Below are positions 10,251 to 23,414 of a stretch of 50,631 nt of DNA, piece by piece. Within the stretch, counting starts at the first letter, position 1; each line of letters begins with the position of its first letter. The position numbers and the translations under genes were made by a program. Below the pieces are notes generated by a model that was not told where the DNA came from, made no database searches, and saw only the letters and a program-made list of their open reading frames with translations. This stretch comes from Bacilli bacterium. GTDB taxonomy: Bacteria; Bacillota_I; Bacilli_A; ML615J-28; CAG-698. The stretch is from NCBI GenBank assembly GCA_028702495.1, contig JAQVOS010000004.1, positions 1 to 50,631 on the forward strand, in the 5' to 3' direction.

Positions 10251-11461
10251 TGGTCTTCACCACCCTTGGATAAGGCTTCAATAAGTTCGCTTGACTCCCG
10301 CTTTTCAAGAATAGCATCGGCAAGCCACAACATTTTACTAACCCATTTTTCTTTGTTTTCAACGTCAGGAAAGTTGAATTGAAGTGTGTCAAGAATTTCT
10401 TTCTCAACCAGTGATCCTAAATCAATTTCTGTTTCAGCATCTCCCATTGATTGAACAACATTGACGTAGTTATTGACTTCAATAAGTAATAATTGATACT
10501 TATTTTGTAATTGTTCTTCGATGCGTTTGGTATCGATGAGCAGTGGATTAAACTCTACTTTTCCAACAATATTTAGTTGCACCATCGATCCAGACGTAAA
10601 ATTAAATTTGCGGTCGAGGGTATTGACAACAAAATCATTTGGATTGATGTATTCACTAGCATTAAGTGATTCAATGGTAACGGCTCTTTTGGTGCTTTGA
10701 ACGTGGTTTGCTTCCATCGAATCTTGATCAATTACCACATGATAAAAGCCCTTTAATTCTGGAGATGCCCCATCTTTTATCCGAATGTTTTCAAGTGATC
10801 CTGGATTAAATATGAAATCATCATATGCATAACGATTATGAATATGCCCTAAAGCGATGTAATCCACTTTAGATCTAAATGTTAATAGAGTTTCTCTTTT
10901 TACATCTCCCATATCTTGACCCAAAAGACGATTGACAGCTGCATGCATCATGAGAATCGTGGGTTTGTTTTTAGAGGGAAGGTTTTGGAGTAAAGAAGGA
11001 AGATATCGCTCTGTAACGCTTCCCAAATAACCCAAGCCAATGATACGAACGTTGTTATCTTCATAAATGGATCCATTCTTGTCTTGATAAGGAGAAAGAA
11101 CAATTTCTTGATCTTTGATTTTAGTTTGAAGAAGATAAATGAGATCTTGATCATTTAGGAAAGTTAGCCATGAGTCTTCATCCACGTAAAAAGCTTTGTC
11201 ATGGTTTCCCTCAATAACAAAAACTTTGATATCGTGTTGCTTAGCTTGCTGTAATATTTCCATCGTTTTCTGCAATGTTTTTGAATTGATGACTTTTAAA
11301 TGAAAGAAATCACCACTTACGAGAATGTATGAAACTTGGTGTTCTTTAGCATAGGTCACAAGCGCAGCAAAACTTGCAAAAAAGTCATTCCATCTTTCAT
11401 CAATGCGACTTGAATTGCACCCTAGATGTAAATCTCCACAATGTATAAATTCAACCTTCAT
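10247..11461 (-). CDS. sbcD: SbcD/Mre11-like metallophosphoesterase DNA-repair exonuclease
   Basis: HCGDLHLG, VSGDFF, EGNHDKA, ALGHIHNRYAYDDFIFNPGS motifs; 4-nt overlap with sbcC-like gene. Confidence 0.88.
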   Translation of the reverse strand: MKVEFIHCGDLHLGCNSSRIDERWNDFFASFAALVTYAKEHQVSYILVSGDFFHLKVINSKTLQKTMEILQQAKQHDIKVFVIEGNHDKAFYVDEDSWLTFLNDQDLIYLLQTKIKDQEIVLSPYQDKNGSIYEDNNVRIIGLGYLGSVTERYLPSLLQNLPSKNKPTILMMHAAVNRLLGQDMGDVKRETLLTFRSKVDYIALGHIHNRYAYDDFIFNPGSLENIRIKDGASPELKGFYHVVIDQDSMEANHVQSTKRAVTIESLNASEYINPNDFVVNTLDRKFNFTSGSMVQLNIVGKVEFNPLLIDTKRIEEQLQNKYQLLLIEVNNYVNVVQSMGDAETEIDLGSLVEKEILDTLQFNFPDVENKEKWVSKMLWLADAILEKRESSELIEALSKGGEDQ

Positions 11462-11551
11462 AGGAACCCTCCTTTGTTATATGTTCTACATTCATCTATT
11501 TTATCACATAAATCATAGATTTAATAGTGTTTATGATGAGGATTATAAAAA

Positions 11552-11578
11552 AAGACTCTTGTCTTATCCGAGAGTCTT
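11552..11578 (-). terminator. Rho-independent terminator
   Basis: AAGACTCT...AGAGTCTT stem with T-run on the minus strand. Confidence 0.75.
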
Positions 11579-12091
11579 CATAATATCTTGTAATCGTGGA
11601 TTCATTTTATAAACGAGAAGTCCGACAAGAAAACTTGTTGCGACTCCCAAAAGGGAAAGCCCAATACCATATAAAGCAACGACGTTTTGATTGCCTTCAA
11701 GGTAGATGACGGAGATGATCGCAAGCTGTACAATGATGTGGGTAAATCCTCCTGCCACACTGACACCCATCATTGAAAATAAGTTTTTTGTATATCGTAC
11801 CATAATCATCATGATAGCATAGCTTACGAGTGTCGCTGTTCCGCCAATAATGAAGGACGTTAATTGACCAAAGATAAGATTGGCGATGAGCGATTTCAGG
11901 AAAACGAGAATGAGACTTTCTTTCCATGTGAAATTATAAACAGCAAATAGTACGACAATATTGGCAAGGCCAATTTTTGCTTGAGGGAGGGTAGGGAAAG
12001 CAACCATGGTAATAAAACGATCAACAATTGATAAAATGACCGCTGTTGCAACAAGGATGGCAATAAAGATGATTTTTTTGGTTTTTTGCAT
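11564..12091 (-). CDS. Gx transporter family / heptaprenyl diphosphate synthase component I-like membrane protein
   Basis: ORF track gives 11564..12145; the internal start MQKTKKIIFIAILVATAVILSIVDRF is more plausible. Multi-TM protein with LPQAKIGLANIVVLFAVY. Confidence 0.75.
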   Translation of the reverse strand: MQKTKKIIFIAILVATAVILSIVDRFITMVAFPTLPQAKIGLANIVVLFAVYNFTWKESLILVFLKSLIANLIFGQLTSFIIGGTATLVSYAIMMIMVRYTKNLFSMMGVSVAGGFTHIIVQLAIISVIYLEGNQNVVALYGIGLSLLGVATSFLVGLLVYKMNPRLQDIMKTLG

Positions 12092-12203
12092 GGCTTTTCT
12101 CCTATATGTTTCTCTTATTATAACATAAGAAGAATGATATTTCAACGCATTTTAACTTGGCAAGATGACCCTTTTTTGATATAATAAAAGAGAGGTGATA
12201 TAC

Positions 12204-12605
12204 ATGTGTGTTTTTTGTAAAATAATTGATGGGACAATCCCCTGTTATAAAGTGTATGAGGATGAAGATTTTATTGCTTTTCTAGATATTTCCCAAGCAA
12301 CAGTTGGGCATACTTTACTCGTTCCGAAAATGCATGCTGAGAATGTGTTTTGCCTACCTTCACATCTTCAAGAAAAAATGGGAGTGACTCTTGTTAAGAT
12401 GGCAAACCAATTAAAGAAAACGCTCCATGTAAGTAATTTGAATATCTTAAATAACAACGGAGAAGCCGCGGGTCAAACAGTCCCTCATTTCCACATTCAT
12501 CTTATTCCGCGTTATCCTGATGATGATCTTACCATTCGCTTTAAACCACATCTGACAACTCCTGAATCGTCTATCGAATTGCAAAAAAAAATTCTATCGA
12601 ATTGA
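12204..12605 (+). CDS. HIT family protein (histidine triad hydrolase)
   Basis: MCVFCKIIDGTIPCYKVYEDEDFIAFLDI and HFHIHLIPR triad; stop is TGA. Confidence 0.92.
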   Translation: MCVFCKIIDGTIPCYKVYEDEDFIAFLDISQATVGHTLLVPKMHAENVFCLPSHLQEKMGVTLVKMANQLKKTLHVSNLNILNNNGEAAGQTVPHFHIHLIPRYPDDDLTIRFKPHLTTPESSIELQKKILSN

Positions 12606-12613
12606 TAGAATTT
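12589..12613. terminator. Bidirectional terminator between convergent genes
   Basis: AAATTCTATC-GAATT-GATAGAATTT inverted repeat flanked by A and T runs. Confidence 0.8.
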
Positions 12614-12620
12614 TTTACTG

Positions 12621-12965
12621 CTATAGAATGAACATGTAAAGAAGCCAAAATACACTGAGACCAACTCCAGAAATTGCAAGAAACAAATACCAAGGATAAT
12701 GGGGAATGGTGTGTTTTTTGAATCGAGTAAAATAGAAATATAGGCTGGCAATTCCAGAAATCAATGCGACGATCATGACCAAATAATGAAGTGCAATAAA
12801 TGATAAGACAAAACTACCAATTGCACAGAGTTTTATTGTGTTGTATTCATTACGAGGAAGAGTGGGGAGGAATTCTTCTGGAGCTATTGTGATGATGGGG
12901 GTTCCGCATGTATGACAAAAACGAGATCCCTCTTTTAGTGGTTGCCCACAATTCTTACAAAACAT
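12621..12965 (-). CDS. Zinc-ribbon domain membrane protein
   Basis: MFCKNCGQPLKEGSRFCHTCGTPI double CxxC zinc ribbon plus C-terminal TM helices; start trimmed from the 13016 ORF. Confidence 0.75.
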   Translation of the reverse strand: MFCKNCGQPLKEGSRFCHTCGTPIITIAPEEFLPTLPRNEYNTIKLCAIGSFVLSFIALHYLVMIVALISGIASLYFYFTRFKKHTIPHYPWYLFLAISGVGLSVFWLLYMFIL

Positions 12966-12966
12966 G

Positions 12967-14346
12967 TTATTCTCCTTCGTAGCTTTTAATGATTTTTTTG
13001 TAGACCTCAATCCCATAGGTCAAACTTTTTTTCATGATGTGTTCATTTCCGTTCGCAGCATCCTGTAGGGCTTCGTAAGGATAATACAAGGGAGAAAACC
13101 GAATCACACAATCAGAGACACGATTTAGATATCGCCGATCTGATATTTTAGTGATGATATAAGGAGCCACATATAACTCCTTATAGATTCCCTCGACTGC
13201 TTTTTGAACATCTTTATAACCTTTCATCTTCTCTGATGTTTGTTTAGAAGATTCTTTAATACTAATGATTTCATAATCAATATCATATTTCTCAACAAAT
13301 GGACTTAGGGCTCGCACCACTTTAGACGTATTGTCATGCGTTGCCAATTGGAAAACAGCATCGACATAATATTGGTTTTCATTTTCTTGGATGGATGACG
13401 TTGTAAAGGTGGTTTTTAAGAGTTTTGAGAATTCAGTTTGATCAGCGTTAATGATTTTTTTCACAAACCCACGAAATAACCAAATGTTTAAAAATAAGAA
13501 GCGATTGTGGAAAGGCATATCTTTCGCAAAGTGCGATAGAATTCTTTGCGCATTGTGATCAACTTGTGATTTGAAGATGGGGGCATTGTCAATTTCCATT
13601 GCAAATGCTTCAAGTTTTTCTTTGCTTTTTTGGGTTTTTTGTACTTTATAACGAATACCTACTTCACCTGTAACCCCGATCCCTAATAGCGCAAAATGGC
13701 TTTGAAGTTCCAGGAAGGTTGGATCAATGATGCCAATTCCTTCTTCGATAACAAGATTAAAAAATTGACCTTGTTTCAAAAACTTATTCACGATGGCTTC
13801 GTTTCCATTTTTAGTCGTTTCATCATCCACCGTTACAATAATCGTAATGTTGGTTTTCAATTTAGATTGATCAACCAGCATTTCTTCAACGGCTCTTAAA
13901 GTTGCATAAAGTAAAGCTTTTGAATCAAATGCTCCTGGTCCATACACTTCATGATGATCCATGTATTTTTCTTCAGTCCCAAAGGAAGTATCCATATGGG
14001 TGACGAATAGGATTTTTTTAGATTGTTTCTCTGTTTGGTATGTAAAAACAACATTGTTGTTGACGCGTTCCCGCTTCATATATTGATGAATAAGAGGAAA
14101 CATCACTTTCATCTTTTCACGGAAAGTATGATAGGCTTCATCATCTTCATAACTAGTAGTTTTAATCGACAATAATTCCAATAAGTCAGAGGCATGTTTC
14201 TCATCCTCGGGACTAAGGGTTTGAGGAATTCTCAATACACGAATGTCTTTGTTCCGAACAATGGCAGCATGAATGAGGCAACCTAAAATCACAAGAATGC
14301 CTAGTATGACAATTGCTAAAAGAATTGGGCCTATATATTCGGTCAT
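12967..14346 (-). CDS. M20-family metallopeptidase with N-terminal TM helix
   Basis: VTHMDTSF...YGPGAFDSKALLYA resembles the M20 HxD...GxGxxDxK signature; VIEEGIG. Confidence 0.75.
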   Translation of the reverse strand: MTEYIGPILLAIVILGILVILGCLIHAAIVRNKDIRVLRIPQTLSPEDEKHASDLLELLSIKTTSYEDDEAYHTFREKMKVMFPLIHQYMKRERVNNNVVFTYQTEKQSKKILFVTHMDTSFGTEEKYMDHHEVYGPGAFDSKALLYATLRAVEEMLVDQSKLKTNITIIVTVDDETTKNGNEAIVNKFLKQGQFFNLVIEEGIGIIDPTFLELQSHFALLGIGVTGEVGIRYKVQKTQKSKEKLEAFAMEIDNAPIFKSQVDHNAQRILSHFAKDMPFHNRFLFLNIWLFRGFVKKIINADQTEFSKLLKTTFTTSSIQENENQYYVDAVFQLATHDNTSKVVRALSPFVEKYDIDYEIISIKESSKQTSEKMKGYKDVQKAVEGIYKELYVAPYIITKISDRRYLNRVSDCVIRFSPLYYPYEALQDAANGNEHIMKKSLTYGIEVYKKIIKSYEGE

Positions 14347-14400
14347 TCATATCCCTCCTTTAAGTAAATATATTATAAATGTAAACTATTTTTTTGTCAA

Positions 14401-15846
14401 TTAAATGTTATTTTTTAATAGTTGATAAAGCGTCTTTACCATAACCCCACTGGCTCCATAAAACTCTTGATAGGAAGGGCTTGTATGGAAAGCAGTTCCG
14501 GCGATATCAAGATGCACCCAACGATTACCTTTTTCGATAAACTCTTCGAGGAAGGCAGCAGCACTTGAAGCCCCCATGAGTCTTCCAGCCGAGTTGGTCA
14601 AATCAGCCACCTTAGATGAACGAACCATTTTACGAACGTAACCTGTAATGGGGAGTTGCCATAAGTCTTCATCTTCGACTTTACCACTTTGAATGACGCT
14701 ATCAACAAGTGCTTGATCGTTTCCAAAAATACCCGTGATATATTCCCCTAAAGCAGCCACAACAGACCCTGTTAAAGTGGCTAAATCAATCAAGGTTTTA
14801 CATCCTTCCTTTTGAATGAATGTAAGAGCATCTGCTAAGGTAAGACGACCTTCTGCATCGGTAGATACCACTTCAATGGTCTTTCCATTCATAGAAGTTA
14901 GAACATCATCCGGTAGGGTTGCTTTCCCATCAATTCGATTATCTGTTGCAGCAATAACCCCCTTCACATTTACTTTCAAACCATTCTTAGCAATGGCTTC
15001 GAAAACGCCTAAAACAGTCGCCGCTCCACCCATATCATCCTTCATATTATTCATGCTTGATTTGATGCTATAGCCTCCTGTATCATACATAACGCCTTTC
15101 CCAATAAGACCAATATAGTCAGAAGAATCAGAGTTCCCTTGATACGTCAGATAAATGAGTTTTGGTTCATCAAATGAGCCTTTATTAACTCCTAAAAAAG
15201 CTCCCATTTTCATGGCTTCAAGTTCAGGTTTTTGGAAGACTTTTACAGCGATTTGTGGTTGAGAATTTGCGAGTGATTCTGCATAGTTTGCAAGGTCTAG
15301 AGCAGATAGATAATTATATGGTTTGTTAACCAAATCACGTGCATTATTAATAGCACTACCAAGTACATAATACTCTTCAATAAGGTCGTTCATGTCTTCA
15401 TCTACAGCAAAGAAAACGCTTCGATCAAGTGGCTTCTTTTCACTCTTACATTCGTTATATTGATAGTTGTAAAATTGGAAAGATAACACCATCTTTTTAA
15501 GCACTTCTTTTACATCTAAATTGCGAGCAAAACTATCAACATTAATCATCGATTTTTCTTCGAGCTTTGTTGAGAGAGTTATTAAAATTTCTTTGAATTT
15601 TTCAAATGAATATTCCTCTTTTTTTCCTAAACAAACAAGAATAATATGTGAAGGAATTTCTTCTTCAGTTAAGAGTAGTGGAGTGATTTCTCCAAACTCT
15701 CTTTTCACATTTTTATGAGTGAAATATTTTTCTAATTTTGCTTGGCAATTGCATGATACAAAAGGCTTTGCTTCATCACTAAAAAAACCAAAAAAGTGAG
15801 TAAATTCTAATTGTTTTCCTTGTATATTTTTTACAATTTCTAACAT
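14401..15846 (-). CDS. pepA: M17 family leucyl aminopeptidase
   Basis: GKGVMYDTGGYSIK, MKDDMGGAATVLG, STDAEGRLTLADAL motifs. Confidence 0.9.
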   Translation of the reverse strand: MLEIVKNIQGKQLEFTHFFGFFSDEAKPFVSCNCQAKLEKYFTHKNVKREFGEITPLLLTEEEIPSHIILVCLGKKEEYSFEKFKEILITLSTKLEEKSMINVDSFARNLDVKEVLKKMVLSFQFYNYQYNECKSEKKPLDRSVFFAVDEDMNDLIEEYYVLGSAINNARDLVNKPYNYLSALDLANYAESLANSQPQIAVKVFQKPELEAMKMGAFLGVNKGSFDEPKLIYLTYQGNSDSSDYIGLIGKGVMYDTGGYSIKSSMNNMKDDMGGAATVLGVFEAIAKNGLKVNVKGVIAATDNRIDGKATLPDDVLTSMNGKTIEVVSTDAEGRLTLADALTFIQKEGCKTLIDLATLTGSVVAALGEYITGIFGNDQALVDSVIQSGKVEDEDLWQLPITGYVRKMVRSSKVADLTNSAGRLMGASSAAAFLEEFIEKGNRWVHLDIAGTAFHTSPSYQEFYGASGVMVKTLYQLLKNNI

Positions 15847-17124
15847 TTATTTTATCTCCTTTACGCCCATCATATAGGGAACTAATGCATCAGGGATGGT
15901 TACTGACCCATCTTCGTTTTGATAATTTTCTAAAATAGCAACTAAGGTTCTTCCAACTGCAAGTCCAGATCCGTTGAGGGTGTGAACATATTCCAATTTT
16001 GCATCTTTACCGCGACGCATGCGAATGTTTCCGCGGCGAGCTTGATACTCTTCAGCATTACTGATAGACCCAATTTCACGATAGGTGTTTTGACTTGGAA
16101 TCCATACTTCGATATCATAGGTTTTAGCCATTCCAAATCCCATATCTCCACTACATAAGGAAATGACATGATACGGTAATTTGAGAGTTTTTAGAACATC
16201 TTCAGAATCAAGAAGCATTTTTTCCAATTCTTGATATCCTTCTTCTCGGGCAGCAATTTTTATCAATTCAACTTTATTAAATTGGTGGGTACGAATAAGC
16301 CCTCGTGTGTCGCGTCCTGCACTTCCAGCTTCACTTCTAAAAGCCATAGTATAACTACAGAATTTTAACGGAAGACTCGCATAATCAATGACTTCATCGC
16401 GATACATGTTAATGGTTGGAACTTCGGCAGTTGGGTTTAAAAACCAATCCCCATTGCCATTTGCAATTTTAAAAGCATCTTCTTCAAATTTTGGAAGCTG
16501 GCCTGTTGCAGTCATACTCTTTCGATTAACAATATAGGGAGGAATGATTTCTGTATAACCTTTTTTAGCATGAAGATCCATCATGAAAGAAATTAAAGCA
16601 CGCTCTAAACGAGCTCCTAATCCTTTATAAACGACGAAGCGACTTCCTGTAATTTTACTAGCTCTTTCAAAATCAAGAATTCCTAACTTCTCACCGATTT
16701 CATAATGGGGTTTGGGAGTAAAGGTAAAGGGTGTTGGCTCCATGAATTTTCTAATTTCAATGTTGTCTCGTTCATCTTTACCAACGGGGACAGAAACGTG
16801 TAAAATGTTGGGGGTAATCAAGAGTGAATAATCAATCTTCTCTTCTAATGAGGCGATTTCTTGATCCATTGCAATGATATCCGTTCCAAGATGAGCAACA
16901 CTGTCTAGAACCTCGGTTGCATCCTTTTTCTCTCGTTTTAATTGTCCGATTAATTTTGATTTTTCATTGCGAAGACTTTTAAGTTTTTCCACTTCAACAA
17001 GCAATTGACGACGACGTTCATCCATTGCTTTCACATCACGTAAATATTCAAAGTCTTTGTTTCTTGTTGAAAGCTTTTTAATCACTAAATCAACATCATC
17101 ACGTATTAGTTTAATATCAATCAT
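15847..17124 (-). CDS. serS: Seryl-tRNA synthetase
   Basis: MIDIKLIRDDVDLV...; TAEVP, FRSEAGSAGRDTRGLIRTHQFNKVEL, EIGSISN class II motifs. The ORF-track start at 17232 lies in the T-box leader. Confidence 0.95.
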   Translation of the reverse strand: MIDIKLIRDDVDLVIKKLSTRNKDFEYLRDVKAMDERRRQLLVEVEKLKSLRNEKSKLIGQLKREKKDATEVLDSVAHLGTDIIAMDQEIASLEEKIDYSLLITPNILHVSVPVGKDERDNIEIRKFMEPTPFTFTPKPHYEIGEKLGILDFERASKITGSRFVVYKGLGARLERALISFMMDLHAKKGYTEIIPPYIVNRKSMTATGQLPKFEEDAFKIANGNGDWFLNPTAEVPTINMYRDEVIDYASLPLKFCSYTMAFRSEAGSAGRDTRGLIRTHQFNKVELIKIAAREEGYQELEKMLLDSEDVLKTLKLPYHVISLCSGDMGFGMAKTYDIEVWIPSQNTYREIGSISNAEEYQARRGNIRMRRGKDAKLEYVHTLNGSGLAVGRTLVAILENYQNEDGSVTIPDALVPYMMGVKEIK

Positions 17125-17360
17125 ACTGTTTCCTTTCATCATACTTAATGATATAAAAAGGCAACATTCGCCCCCACTAAAGGGACGAATGTTGCTCCGC
17201 GGTACCACCCTTGTTAGATCATATGATCTCACTTGATCCGATAACGGTTGGTCCGAAAGGTTTTTCCTTTACCTAAAGGATGGATTCATCATCATGCACA
17301 CCAGTTTCCACCAACCACTGATTCTCTATAGATTGCATCGGTTTTTTACTATTTCCTTTA
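17125..17360 (-). promoter_or_regulatory. T-box riboswitch leader of serS (upstream boundary approximate)
   Basis: Minus-strand T-box GGGTGGTACCGCGG (17210..17197) followed by terminator GCAACATTCG...CGAATGTTGC (17195..17161) plus T-run. Stem-I-like upstream sequence with candidate Ser specifier UCC at 17284..17282. Confidence 0.92.
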
Positions 17361-17367
17361 TAAGCGG

Positions 17368-20064
17368 TTATTCTTTTTCGTTTTCTTCATCCATGAATTG
17401 GTATTCCAAATCAAGTTCAAATTCTTCTTTGTATTCTGGATCTTCAAATCCTTCACCTTCCTCATCACGAGGAACAATGGCGATGTTAGCAACTGTGTGG
17501 CCTTCATTAAGATTGATGATTCGAACACCTTGCGTATCTCTTCCGATGGTTAACAACTGGTCAAGATGGGTTCTAATCACCATTCCTTTGTCGGTAATTA
17601 CCATCAGATCCTCATCACCTCGAACGGTTGAGAGTGCTACAAGATATCCGTTTTTGTGGGTAATATTTAAAGCTTTAACTCCTTTACCTCCCCGAATTTG
17701 AACGCGGAAATCTTCAACATTAGTTCGTTTTCCATATCCTTTTTCGGTGGCAATGACGATTTCATCGCCGTCTGTTGATACAATTGCCATACCAACAACA
17801 ATATCAGATCCTTCAACTTTAATACCACGAACTCCCGCAGAGATTCTTCCCATTGGACGAACATCCCCTTCACTAAAGCGAATGGCTTTACCATTGGTTG
17901 CTCCAAGAATGACATCCTTTTCTCCATCGGTTAAAGCAACGGTAAATAATTCGTCGCCTTCATTGAGAAGGATAGCTTTAATTCCATTGGTACGAATGTT
18001 TTGGAAAGCGGATACTTCGGTTTTCTTAATGATTCCTTTACGAGTGGCAAAGAAAAGAAATCCATTTTTTTCAACTTTTTCATTCACATTCAATACAGCC
18101 GCTAATTTTTCATTCTCATCAAACGATAGAAGATTGATGATTGGAAGTCCTTTGGCGATTCGTGAGAAATAGGGGATTTGGAAAGCTCTTAACTTATAAA
18201 TCTTCCCTAAATTACTGAAGAAGAGAAGGGTGTCGTGAGTGGAGGTATAGATGACTCTTTCAACAAAGTCATCATCAGATACCTTGGCTCCAGTCACACC
18301 TTTTCCACCACGATTTTGGGCGCGATAGACATCGACTGCCATTCGTTTCACATAGCCTTTGTTCGTGACAGTAATGATGACATCTTCTACTGGAATTAAG
18401 TCTTCATCTTCAATTTGAAGTTCGTCTGATAAACTGATTTCACTCTTACGATCGTCTCCAAATTGGGCTTTGATGACTTCGAGTTCACCCACAATAATTT
18501 TTAATTTTCGTTCATGGCTTTTCAGGATTTCCTTGCATTCACCAATGAACTTTTTCACTTCTACATATTCGTCTTTAATTTTATCAATTTCAAGACCTGT
18601 CAAGCGTTGCAATCTCATATCCAAAATAGCTTTGGATTGAGTTTCAGTCAAACTAAATGTTTTGATGAGTCCAACTTGGGCTTCATCTGGCGTTTTTGAT
18701 TTTTTAATGAGGGCAATGACAGCATCAATATTAGTAACAGCAACCAGCAGTCCTTCTAAAATGTGTGCTCTTGCTTCAGCTTTTTCCAAATCATATTTGG
18801 TTCTTCTGGTAATCACTTCTACCTGATGTGCCAAATAGTATTCTAATACTTCTTTTAGGTTTAAAACTCGTGGTTGCCCTTTAACAAGAACGAGCATATT
18901 AATTCCAAAAGTGGTTTGTAATTGAGTATGCTTGTATAAATTGTTGAGAATGACGTTGGCATTGGCATCTCGACGAAGTTCAATCACAATTCTCATACCA
19001 TGACGACTTGATTCATCTTGTAGTCCAGTAATGCCTTCAATAATCTTCTCTTTAACAGTTTCAGCGATGCGCTCAATGAGTCGCGTTTTATTGACTTGAT
19101 ACGGAATCTCAGTAACAATGATGGTGGGTTTGCCATTGTCGTCTTTAATTTCACATTTGGCGCGAACCGTTAGTGCTCCGTTCCCTGTCATGTAGGCCTT
19201 TCGTACTTGAGATAACCCCATAATACAGCCACCCGTCGGAAAGTCAGGACCTTTAATGAAGTTCATGAGCCCTTCAATCGATATTTCAGGGTTTCTAATC
19301 ATTGCAAGAAGACCATCGATGACTTCATTCAAGTTGTGTGGAGGAATATTGGTGGCCATACCAACAGCAATTCCAGTAGCACCATTCACAAGAATGTTGG
19401 GGAATTTACAAGGTAATACAACAGGTTCTCTTTCACTCCCATCATAGTTATCAGTAAAGTCAACGGTATTCTTGCCTAAATCACGAATAAGTTCCATTGA
19501 AATCTTACTCATTCTTGCTTCAGTGTACCGCATGGCAGCAGCACCATCGCCATCAACTGATCCGAAGTTACCGTGGCCATCAACTAAGGGATAACGATAA
19601 CTAAAGTCTTGAGCCATTCGCACCATTGAATCATAAATGGCACTATCGCCATGAGGATGGAACTTACCCATAACCTCACCAACAATACGGGCTGACTTTT
19701 TATATGATTTATCAGCATAAACTCCGAGCTCATTCATACCAAATAAAATTCGACGATGAACTGGTTTCATTCCATCACGAACATCTGGTAATGCACGACT
19801 GACGATAACGCTCATGGCATAACTCAAGAATGAGTTTCGCATTTCTTTCGACAAATCAACTTCTTTGATTTTGCCATGATGAAATTCTGCCTCAAATGAA
19901 GATTTTTCACTTGATAGAGACGTTATCTCTTCAGCTTCTAGCACATCTTCGCTAGATTCTTCAGTCTTTTCGTTGTCTTCATCATTGTCTTCAGTGGACT
20001 CTTCTTTCTCTTCGTCTTCATTTTTTTCTACATCCTCGAGAAAGTTATAGTTTTTTTCATCCAT
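17368..20064 (-). CDS. gyrA: DNA gyrase subunit A
   Basis: [55 protein letters not shown]; six-bladed C-terminal repeats with QNRGGKG. Confidence 0.97.
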   Translation of the reverse strand: MDEKNYNFLEDVEKNEDEEKEESTEDNDEDNEKTEESSEDVLEAEEITSLSSEKSSFEAEFHHGKIKEVDLSKEMRNSFLSYAMSVIVSRALPDVRDGMKPVHRRILFGMNELGVYADKSYKKSARIVGEVMGKFHPHGDSAIYDSMVRMAQDFSYRYPLVDGHGNFGSVDGDGAAAMRYTEARMSKISMELIRDLGKNTVDFTDNYDGSEREPVVLPCKFPNILVNGATGIAVGMATNIPPHNLNEVIDGLLAMIRNPEISIEGLMNFIKGPDFPTGGCIMGLSQVRKAYMTGNGALTVRAKCEIKDDNGKPTIIVTEIPYQVNKTRLIERIAETVKEKIIEGITGLQDESSRHGMRIVIELRRDANANVILNNLYKHTQLQTTFGINMLVLVKGQPRVLNLKEVLEYYLAHQVEVITRRTKYDLEKAEARAHILEGLLVAVTNIDAVIALIKKSKTPDEAQVGLIKTFSLTETQSKAILDMRLQRLTGLEIDKIKDEYVEVKKFIGECKEILKSHERKLKIIVGELEVIKAQFGDDRKSEISLSDELQIEDEDLIPVEDVIITVTNKGYVKRMAVDVYRAQNRGGKGVTGAKVSDDDFVERVIYTSTHDTLLFFSNLGKIYKLRAFQIPYFSRIAKGLPIINLLSFDENEKLAAVLNVNEKVEKNGFLFFATRKGIIKKTEVSAFQNIRTNGIKAILLNEGDELFTVALTDGEKDVILGATNGKAIRFSEGDVRPMGRISAGVRGIKVEGSDIVVGMAIVSTDGDEIVIATEKGYGKRTNVEDFRVQIRGGKGVKALNITHKNGYLVALSTVRGDEDLMVITDKGMVIRTHLDQLLTIGRDTQGVRIINLNEGHTVANIAIVPRDEEGEGFEDPEYKEEFELDLEYQFMDEENEKE

Positions 20065-20076
20065 TTAAATCACCAC

Positions 20077-23125
<3,049 letters not shown>

Positions 23126-23126
23126 A

Positions 23127-23333
23127 CTATTCGATGATGTAGATGTGTTCCCCAACCACTACCTCGTCGTGAGGGCGTAGTTTTTTGCCTCGCCGTTCTT
23201 CTTTTTGGCTGTTTACAAGAACTTTTTGAGCGATAAGGAATTCTTTCACATCGGATCCTTGGGAAATTTCTCCCACTAATTTCAACAATTGTCCCAAGGT
23301 TATATATTCAGTACTTATCTTGATTTTCTTCAT
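23127..23333 (-). CDS. yaaA: S4-domain RNA-binding protein YaaA family
   Basis: MKKIKISTEYITLGQLLKLVGEISQGSDVKEFLIAQKVLVNSQKEERRGKKLRPHD; position between dnaN and recF as in many Firmicutes. Confidence 0.9.
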   Translation of the reverse strand: MKKIKISTEYITLGQLLKLVGEISQGSDVKEFLIAQKVLVNSQKEERRGKKLRPHDEVVVGEHIYIIE

Positions 23334-23414
23334 AAATTTTTCTCCATATAATATAGAAACATTATACCACGTTTTTAAATTATTTTCCACTCTTTTTGAC
23401 AACTTTCGCAACAT

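Noticed and set aside
14401-15846. Leucyl aminopeptidase STDAEGRL versus canonical NTDAEGRL as a possible inactive enzyme
   Set aside because: The metal-binding Asp/Glu and Arg of the motif are retained; a single N-to-S change is not enough to argue loss of function.
17125-17232. N-terminal extension of SerS (MRSYDLTRVVPRS...)
   Set aside because: Translation of the T-box/terminator; the canonical SerS start is 17124.
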